Positions 6,730 through 11,432 of a DNA stretch of 11,432 bases are shown piece after piece. Location of the stretch: the NCBI GenBank assembly GCA_036379355.1, contig DASVGV010000153.1, positions 1 to 11,432 on the forward strand, written 5' to 3'. The position numbers were made by a program, and so were the translations under genes. How positions within the stretch are numbered: position 1 is the first letter of the stretch; each line of letters begins with the position of its first letter. The stretch is from CAJCIY01 sp036379355 (GTDB taxonomy: Bacteria > Actinomycetota > Actinomycetes > Mycobacteriales > CAJCIY01). The notes beneath the pieces are model-generated. The model saw nothing but the letters and a program-made list of their open reading frames with translations. It searched no databases and was not told the origin of the DNA.

Positions 6730-8358
6730 ATGTCGATGAACCTCGCCTCCGTCTGGGAGACCGTGGCCGACACCGTCCCCGACGCCGAGGCCGTGGTCGG
6801 CGGCGGCCGGCGGCTGACCTACCGCGAGCTCGACGACCAGGCGGCCCGGTTCGCGGCCGCGCTGACCGCCGCCGGCGTGCAGCCGGACGGCAAGGTCGCG
6901 CTGTACCTCTACAACGGCCCCGAGTACCTCGTCGCGCAGTTCGGTGCGTACAAGGTGCGGGCCGCGGCGGTGAACGTGAACTACCGCTATCTCGACGAGG
7001 AGCTGCGCTACCTGCTGGACGACAGCGACAGCGAGGTGATCGTCTTCCACGCGAGCCTCGGCGATCGGGTTGCGCGGGTCCGTGACCAGCTGCCGAAACT
7101 GCGGCTGCTGATCGAGGTCGACGACGGCCCCGGGCACGTCGACGGCGCCGAGCGGTGGGAGGACCTGCTCGCGGCGCACGAGCCCGAGCCGCGCCGCGAG
7201 CGGTCGGACGACGACCCGTACATGCTCTACAGCGGCGGCACGACCGGGATGCCCAAGGGCGTGCTGTATCGCCAGGGCGAGTTCGCCCGCAACCTGTACG
7301 GGAACTTCGCCCTGCTCGGGCTGCCCGTCGAGACGCCCACGGAGATCGGCCAGATCCCGCCGTTCGTCCAGGCGATGGCGGGAGAACAGCGCATCACGGC
7401 GGTCCCGTGCTGCCCGCTCATGCACGGCACCGGCATGTGGGTGGCCGCGATGCCGGCGCTGTGCTCCGGCGGCACCGTCGTGCTCCTGTCGGGCCGGTCG
7501 TTCGACCCCCGCGAGCTGCTGCGCACGGTCGAGGCGGAGCGGGTGACGCGCATCGTCATCGTCGGCGACGCGTTCGCCCGCCCGATCCTGCGCGAGATCG
7601 AGGAGGCCGAGGCTGCCGGGCACCCGTACGACCTGTCGAGCGTCACCGGCATCGTGTCCTCCGGTGCCATGTGGAGCCAGGAGGTCAAGGACGGCCTGAC
7701 CGCCCGGATGGACGCGATCATGATGGACGCGCTCGGGTCGAGCGAGGGCGGCGGCTACGGCGTGAATGCGGCGGCCAAGGGGCAGAGCGCGCCCACGGCC
7801 AAGTTCGACCTCGTACCCGGCACGAAGGTGCTGGCCGAGGACGGCCACGAGGTCGCTCCCGGCTCCGACGAGCAGGGCCTGCTCGCGACCCCCACGGCGG
7901 CGTACGGCTACTACAAGGACCCGGAGAAGACCGCCCGGACGTTCCGGCAGGTGGACGGCGTCGGCTACGTCCTCACCGGGGACTGGGCGACCGTCGCGAG
8001 CGACGGGAGCATCACGCTGCTCGGCCGCGGGTCGAACTGCATCAACACCGGTGGCGAGAAGGTGTTTCCCGAGGAGGTCGAGGAGGCGCTCAAGCGCCAC
8101 CCGGCTGTCGCGGACTGCCTGGTCGTCGGGCAGCCGGACGAGCGGCTCGGGCAGCAGATCGTGGCGGTCGTCGGCCTCGAGCCCGATGCCGAGGGACCGG
8201 CGCCGACGAGCGACGAGCTGCGCACCTGGCTGCGCGGTGCCCTGTCCGGCTACAAGATCCCCCGCTCGGTGACGGTGCTGGACGCGGTGCGACGCGCACC
8301 CAACGGCAAGGCCGACTACGACTGGGCCCGTACGGTCACGCGCTCCGCCGCGTCGTGA
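6730..8358 (+). CDS. Acyl-CoA synthetase, AMP-forming (FadD family)
   Basis: This 542-aa ANL-superfamily enzyme makes acyl-CoA from a carboxylic acid, ATP and CoA through an acyl-AMP. Visible motifs in order: RRLTYRELDDQAARFA (N-domain), the P-loop YSGGTTGMPKG (167-177), CCPLMHGTGMW, the adenine-binding block ALGSSEGGGYG, LTGDW with ribose-binding Asp418, the hinge motif GRGSNCINTGGEKVFPEEVEEAL (Arg433), and APNGKADY with catalytic Lys527. All core residues are present. The SNCINTGGEKVFPEEVE form is typical of the FadD19/FadD17-like group that activates branched or steroid-side-chain acids in actinomycetes, which fits a branched substrate here. No membrane segment or signal is seen. As last gene of the operon it probably supplies the CoA ester the upstream enzymes process (AtuH-like position). 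Chain-length preference cannot be read from sequence. Confidence 0.92.
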   Translation: MSMNLASVWETVADTVPDAEAVVGGGRRLTYRELDDQAARFAAALTAAGVQPDGKVALYLYNGPEYLVAQFGAYKVRAAAVNVNYRYLDEELRYLLDDSDSEVIVFHASLGDRVARVRDQLPKLRLLIEVDDGPGHVDGAERWEDLLAAHEPEPRRERSDDDPYMLYSGGTTGMPKGVLYRQGEFARNLYGNFALLGLPVETPTEIGQIPPFVQAMAGEQRITAVPCCPLMHGTGMWVAAMPALCSGGTVVLLSGRSFDPRELLRTVEAERVTRIVIVGDAFARPILREIEEAEAAGHPYDLSSVTGIVSSGAMWSQEVKDGLTARMDAIMMDALGSSEGGGYGVNAAAKGQSAPTAKFDLVPGTKVLAEDGHEVAPGSDEQGLLATPTAAYGYYKDPEKTARTFRQVDGVGYVLTGDWATVASDGSITLLGRGSNCINTGGEKVFPEEVEEALKRHPAVADCLVVGQPDERLGQQIVAVVGLEPDAEGPAPTSDELRTWLRGALSGYKIPRSVTVLDAVRRAPNGKADYDWARTVTRSAAS

Positions 8359-8364
8359 CCCCGT

Positions 8365-8415
8365 TGTCGAGGTTGCGGCCACGCACCCGCACCGCAACTG
8401 CGCAGAACCTCGACA
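8365..8415. repeat. Perfect 10-bp inverted repeat between the catabolic operon and the acyltransferase gene
   Basis: TGTCGAGGTT (8365-8374) is exactly repeated as its reverse complement AACCTCGACA (8406-8415). The arms start 41 bp apart, close to four helical turns, so they would face the same side of DNA. The left arm begins 6 nt after the synthetase stop codon. The right arm covers roughly the -35 zone of the promoter whose -10 is at 8426. The 8-bp palindrome CTGCGCAG (8398-8405) directly abuts the right arm. It could be an operator, or as RNA the stem of a U-tract-free terminator for the operon. No T-run follows the right arm. Confidence 0.6.
8372..8398 (+). terminator. Nested 7-bp hairpin, candidate operon terminator
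   Basis: GTTGCGG (8372-8378) pairs with CCGCAAC (8392-8398) across a 13-nt loop. It shares GTT with the left arm of the larger 8365-8415 repeat, so the two stems exclude each other in RNA. It lies 14 nt after the acyl-CoA synthetase stop. No U-tract follows, which is common for actinobacterial terminators but also makes the call weak. Confidence 0.35.
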
Positions 8416-8425
8416 TCGCGGCAGT

Positions 8426-8440
8426 TAGCCTGCGCGGGTG
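8426..8440 (+). promoter_or_regulatory. Putative leaderless promoter (TAGCCT -10) of the acyltransferase gene
   Basis: TAGCCT (8426-8431) fits the actinobacterial -10 pattern TANNNT and is followed by exactly six bases before GTG 8438. Transcription starting 7 nt after the hexamer would begin on the G of the start codon, the classic leaderless layout. No Shine-Dalgarno sequence precedes the GTG, which agrees. A clear TTGAC-like -35 is not seen at the usual distance; the region there is the right arm of the 10-bp dyad. Confidence 0.55.
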
Positions 8441-9697
8441 GCACTGACGTCGTCCCGCAGCGCGCCGCGGGACGATCCGGCCGCCGCGCCCCCGCGGCGA
8501 CGGGGCACGGCCGGGTTCGTCCAGGGGTTCGACGGGTTGCGGGCCATCGCCGCGCTCATGGTCATCGTCGTGCACACCGGTATCGCCTCGGGGTTCACCT
8601 TCCGACACCACGGCGTCGGGCCGTACTTCGCCCGCGGCGAGATCGGTGTCTCGGTCTTCTTCCTGATCTCCGGCTTCCTGCTCTACCGCCCGTTCGTGGC
8701 GGCCGCGTTCGAGGGACGGCCGGGACCGCGGACGGGCAGCTATCTGAAGCGGCGTGCGCTGCGGATCTTCCCGCTCTACTGGGCCGCGCTCGCGGCCACG
8801 TATGCCTGCGCGGGCTGGGCGACCGTGCACGGCATCAGCGGGCTGCTGGAGAACGCCTTCTTCCTGCAGGTCTACTCCAAGAAGTGGATCCTGCACGGCG
8901 TCACCCAGGCCTGGACCCTCTGCATCGAGGTGACGTTCTACCTGGCCCTGCCGCTCTGGGCGGCCGGGATGCGCCTGGTACGAAGGCGCCTCGCTGCCCC
9001 GGCGAGCCCCGCGGCGATCCTGCGCCGAGAGCTCGCAGGGCTCGCCGCCCTCTACGCCTTCGGGCTGCTGTTCCGCTGGTGGGTCGTCGCCGAGCCGACC
9101 GGGCCGACACAGACCGCCCGCGAGTGGATCTTCGCCTGGACCGACCATTTCGCACTCGGCATGGGGCTGGCGGTGGTCAGCGTCTACGTCGCCACCGTCG
9201 GCGCGTTGCCCAGGATGCTGCGCTGGATGTCGGTCATCGGGGCGGACCTGCTCTGCTGGGTGGCTGCGGCCGGCGTCTACTGGGTCGTGTCCCTGCACGA
9301 CGGCCTGAGCGAAAACCCGATCGCGACGGAGGCGCTCAAGAGCGACATGCTGCGTCAGCTGCTCTACGGGCTGTTCGCCTTCCTGCTCCTCATGCCGGCG
9401 GTGTTCGGGCCACCCGGCCGCGGCCTGGTGCGCCGGCTTCTCGCCAGCCGGCTGCTGTCGCTCGTCGGGCTCATCTCGTACGGCATCTACCTGTGGCACC
9501 AGCTGGTGATCGCCGAGCTGCAGAAGTACGTGCACGGCTGGCGGGTCCTGGACTCCCCGTACCCGCAGTTCGCCGGCTCCGTCCTCGGCATCGCGGTCGC
9601 GGTGTCGATCGTCAGCTACCTGCTGATCGAGCGGCCGGGCATCGCCCTGGGCCATCGCCGGCTGCTGCGCCAGCGGGAGCGAGCCGCGGTGCGCTAG
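8438..9697 (+). CDS. Acyltransferase-3 family (OafA/YrhL-like) integral membrane O-acyltransferase
   Basis: This 419-aa polytopic membrane protein of the acyltransferase-3 family moves acyl groups onto extracytoplasmic sugars, lipids or glycans. A polar, cytosolic-looking N-tail of about 28 residues precedes FDGLRAIAALMVIVVHTG (31-48), with the family His46 in the first membrane helix. Then come RGEIGVSVFFLISGFLLYRPF (66-86), the Arg-rich loop YLKRRALRIFPLYW (102-115), QAWTLCIEVTFYLALP (157-172, Trp159 and Glu164), and SLVGLISYGIYLWHQ near the C-terminus. About ten hydrophobic segments are seen and no SGNH domain is fused. The length is normal and the gene looks intact. The GTG start is chosen from the leaderless promoter and because the next in-frame ATG lies inside the first helix. 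It is separated from the upstream operon by a dyad-bearing gap and converges with the GT-C-like gene. Acceptor unknown; a surface glycan is plausible. Confidence 0.9.
   Translation: MALTSSRSAPRDDPAAAPPRRRGTAGFVQGFDGLRAIAALMVIVVHTGIASGFTFRHHGVGPYFARGEIGVSVFFLISGFLLYRPFVAAAFEGRPGPRTGSYLKRRALRIFPLYWAALAATYACAGWATVHGISGLLENAFFLQVYSKKWILHGVTQAWTLCIEVTFYLALPLWAAGMRLVRRRLAAPASPAAILRRELAGLAALYAFGLLFRWWVVAEPTGPTQTAREWIFAWTDHFALGMGLAVVSVYVATVGALPRMLRWMSVIGADLLCWVAAAGVYWVVSLHDGLSENPIATEALKSDMLRQLLYGLFAFLLLMPAVFGPPGRGLVRRLLASRLLSLVGLISYGIYLWHQLVIAELQKYVHGWRVLDSPYPQFAGSVLGIAVAVSIVSYLLIERPGIALGHRRLLRQRERAAVR
9694..9697. other. Shared CTAG: overlapping stop codons of two convergent genes
   Basis: The + strand acyltransferase ends in TAG at 9695-9697. 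The - strand membrane protein ends in TAG read from 9696 to 9694. The 4-bp palindrome CTAG therefore holds both stops, leaving no intergenic space. Any terminator for either gene must lie inside the other. Confidence 0.9.
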
Positions 9698-11432
9698 CCG
9701 GAAGGCGGCAGCGTCCAGACGCGCGCTCCGTCCTCGATCCGCGGCTGCTGCCCGAGCAGGGTCGTGAACCAGCGGGTCGCGTACGACGGGTCGGCGCCGC
9801 GGTGTGTGCCGGCATCCGTGACGACGACGGTGGTCACGTCCCACCGGGCCAGGGCGGCACGGACGGTGGCCATGTCTCGAGCATCCCCGAGTGCGGGCCG
9901 GGGTCCCACCAGCGGCGAGGTAAGCCGCCCCAGGATGTTCGCGGCGGAGCCGGCGGCCTCCCCGTGGTCGACCTTGCCGTCCGGCCCGGGTACGAGACAG
10001 CAGCCGCCGGCGATCGCGAAGCGCATGCCGTCCACCGACTGCCAGACCATCGCCTCGCTCTCGCCCGGCGGGCCGACGAACGGGTACGCGAGCACGACCG
10101 AGCCCGCGGGGAGCCGCTGCGCTTCGTGGTCGAACCAGGCCGGCACGCCGGTCGGCGCCACGGCGAGTGGCAGCGCCCACGCGGTGACGAGTGGCACCAC
10201 GACGGCCGCGCCGACCGCCGCCGCCGCGCCGACTCCCAGCCCGCGCAGCACGCCGTGGCCGGCGTGCCACAGGCGGTCGACCAGCAGGCCCACCAGTGCG
10301 CCGACCGACAGCACCGTGATCACGGCGAAGTTCTGGGCGAGGACGCCTCCGACGACGGGCAGATGGTGGAACGCCGACCACGGGAGGAACGGAACCCACC
10401 AGGGGCGGGGACTACCCAGCGGATGCCAGGTCTGCCCCAGCGCGAACCACGCCGAGCCGACCGCGAGCGCGGCGAGCACCCACGCGGCCGGCCTCCGCCA
10501 CAGCAGCACCACGGCGACGAGCGACGCGATCACGCCTGCGGCGCCGACGTAGTTCGGCGGGGCTCCTGGGTGACCGGCGTACCCGGCGAGGTGGATCAGC
10601 GGGTCCAGGTTGTGCGCGACGTGCACGGACACGGTGCCCCTCAGGGTGGTCCCCGCGTCCCGGTCCGGCCAGGGGGGGCCGGAGTAGCTCCGCGGTCCGG
10701 CCAGGGCGAACCAGGCCGGACCGGCGAGGAGCAGGACGGCCCCGACGCCGGCCACCGCCAGTCCGCGCAGAGCGAACCGGCCCCGCGCGGCCGCCGTCGG
10801 GGAGCGCCGGACAGCGGCGACCAGCAGGTGTCCGGCCCAGGCCGCGACGACCGCCGCCGCTGCCACGGCCACGATCACCAGCAGCTCCGTACCGGCGAAG
10901 AACTGGCCGACGGCCGCGGCGGCGAGGAGCGCGCCCCAGAGCCGGGCGGAGCCCTGCTGCCGCACGAGCAGCTCGTGCAGGCAGACGGCGATCACGGGGA
11001 CGAACGCCAGCATGTTGATCTGCAGGTGGGAGACCGAGGCGCTTCCGACGACCGCGGGCGACAGCTCGACGACCAGGCCCGCGATGAAAGCACCGAACCG
11101 GCCGGTGCGCAGGACGCGACGGACGGCCCAGTACGTCGCCAGCGCGGAGACCGCCGGCGCGAGCGTGTTGGCCACGTTCAGGCTCGCGACCGGACCGAAC
11201 AGCCAGGTCACCGGGGCGAGGACGAACCCCTCGAGCGGTGCGGTGGCATTGGCCAGCAGGTTCATCCCGTCCGGGTGGAAGATCGCCGTCGACAGGAACG
11301 GGTCGTGTCCGTGGGCGATCGCGTGGGCGATCCAGCCGAACGACCAGACGAACAGCGCGGGATCGCCGCAGCCGCAGGTGAGATCGGATGTGGGGTGGCC
11401 GGTCCAGACGTCCCACCAGACCGCGACGGACA
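9694..11432 (-). CDS. Large polytopic membrane protein, GT-C glycosyltransferase-like, 5' end cut off
   Basis: The frame is open to the right edge (from 11430), well upstream of the first in-window ATG at 11265, and the extra part is clearly protein-like, so the true start is outside. 578 residues are visible. The opening part reads LTCGCGDPALFVWSFGWIAH, then HGHDPFLSTAIFHPDGMNLLANATAPLEGFVLAPVTWLFGPVASLN when read through. I recall this CGC/S-DP...W...P-G-NLL-NT layout from actinobacterial GT-C-like membrane proteins of unknown function. About ten hydrophobic segments follow. A soluble C-terminal part (about the last 150 residues) has VVLAYPFVGPP, WQSVDGMRFAIAGG and a final WDVTTVVVTDAG...WTLPPSG. 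The GT-C fold is inferred from architecture; the first-loop Asp in CGCGDP is a candidate catalytic or metal-site residue. Donor would be a polyprenyl-phosphate sugar if it is a transferase. It converges with the acyltransferase gene. Confidence 0.75.
   Translation of the reverse strand, partial: SVAVWWDVWTGHPTSDLTCGCGDPALFVWSFGWIAHAIAHGHDPFLSTAIFHPDGMNLLANATAPLEGFVLAPVTWLFGPVASLNVANTLAPAVSALATYWAVRRVLRTGRFGAFIAGLVVELSPAVVGSASVSHLQINMLAFVPVIAVCLHELLVRQQGSARLWGALLAAAAVGQFFAGTELLVIVAVAAAAVVAAWAGHLLVAAVRRSPTAAARGRFALRGLAVAGVGAVLLLAGPAWFALAGPRSYSGPPWPDRDAGTTLRGTVSVHVAHNLDPLIHLAGYAGHPGAPPNYVGAAGVIASLVAVVLLWRRPAAWVLAALAVGSAWFALGQTWHPLGSPRPWWVPFLPWSAFHHLPVVGGVLAQNFAVITVLSVGALVGLLVDRLWHAGHGVLRGLGVGAAAAVGAAVVVPLVTAWALPLAVAPTGVPAWFDHEAQRLPAGSVVLAYPFVGPPGESEAMVWQSVDGMRFAIAGGCCLVPGPDGKVDHGEAAGSAANILGRLTSPLVGPRPALGDARDMATVRAALARWDVTTVVVTDAGTHRGADPSYATRWFTTLLGQQPRIEDGARVWTLPPSG

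Noticed and set aside
6487..8397. Long open frame (636 codons) on the minus strand
   Set aside because: Antisense shadow of the acyl-CoA synthetase and hydratase; no family motif and unnatural composition.
8336..10399. Long open frame (687 codons) on the minus strand spanning the acyltransferase and part of the GT-C-like gene
   Set aside because: It overlaps two genes with clear membrane-protein signatures, and its translation has no hydrophobic segments or known motifs.
9764..10552. 262-codon + strand frame opposite the membrane protein gene
   Set aside because: Ser/Thr/Pro/Ala-rich antisense shadow without motifs or a ribosome binding site.
11263..11265. ATG as the true start of the minus-strand membrane protein
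   Set aside because: The frame continues to the window edge with conserved protein-like sequence (CGCGDPALFVW and HPDG just before this Met), so the start lies outside.
1..11432. CRISPR array, tRNA, rRNA, insertion sequence or phage attachment site
   Set aside because: No regularly spaced repeats, no tRNA-like cloverleaf with CCA or T-loop sequence, no transposase motif and no flanking direct repeats were seen when reading both strands.

Overview
The window comes from a very GC-rich genome. Wobble positions are almost all G or C, GTG starts are used, one start looks leaderless, and genes overlap by 4 nt at their ends. The protein families (a TIGR03084-type protein, a DUF1446/AtuA protein, and a GT-C-like membrane protein with a CGCGDP motif) point to an actinomycete. 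I cannot name the genus from sequence alone.

Positions 1-8358 (+ strand) read as one catabolic operon of six genes. In order they are: the 3' end of a TIGR03084/maleylpyruvate-isomerase-like gene (1-549), an acyl-CoA carboxylase carboxyltransferase subunit (566-2197), its biotin carboxylase/biotin-carrier subunit (2210-4162), a DUF1446/AtuA-family protein (4159-5922), an enoyl-CoA hydratase of LiuC/AtuE type (5919-6677) and a FadD-type acyl-CoA synthetase (6730-8358). Gaps are 12-52 nt or the genes overlap by 4 nt (GTGA at 4159, ATGA at 5919), so co-transcription and translational coupling are likely.

The set parallels the Pseudomonas acyclic-terpene (Atu) and leucine/isovalerate (Liu) pathways. 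A CoA ligase activates a branched acid, a biotin enzyme carboxylates the 3-methyl-2-enoyl-CoA on its gamma-methyl carbon, and a hydratase adds water to the resulting glutaconyl-CoA. AtuA acts at an unknown step. No acyl-CoA dehydrogenase, HMG-CoA-lyase-like enzyme or regulator is seen here; they may lie upstream. The substrate (3-methylcrotonyl-, geranyl- or another branched enoyl-CoA) cannot be fixed from this window.

Positions 8359-8437 form a 79-bp boundary. It holds a perfect 10-bp inverted repeat, a nested 7-bp inverted repeat and a TAGCCT -10 hexamer six bases before a GTG, which looks like a leaderless promoter. It drives a complete acyltransferase-3 membrane protein (8438-9697). Facing it is a large polytopic GT-C-like membrane protein on the minus strand (9694-11432), cut by the right edge. 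The two converge on a shared CTAG that holds both stop codons. This right-hand part looks like a cell-surface or glycan-modification locus unrelated to the catabolic operon.

No tRNA, rRNA, CRISPR, insertion sequence or gene-free stretch over 300 bases is seen. The most interesting content is the compact carboxylase-AtuA-hydratase module with a TIGR03084 partner, because two of its members have no established biochemical role, and the dyad/leaderless promoter boundary.
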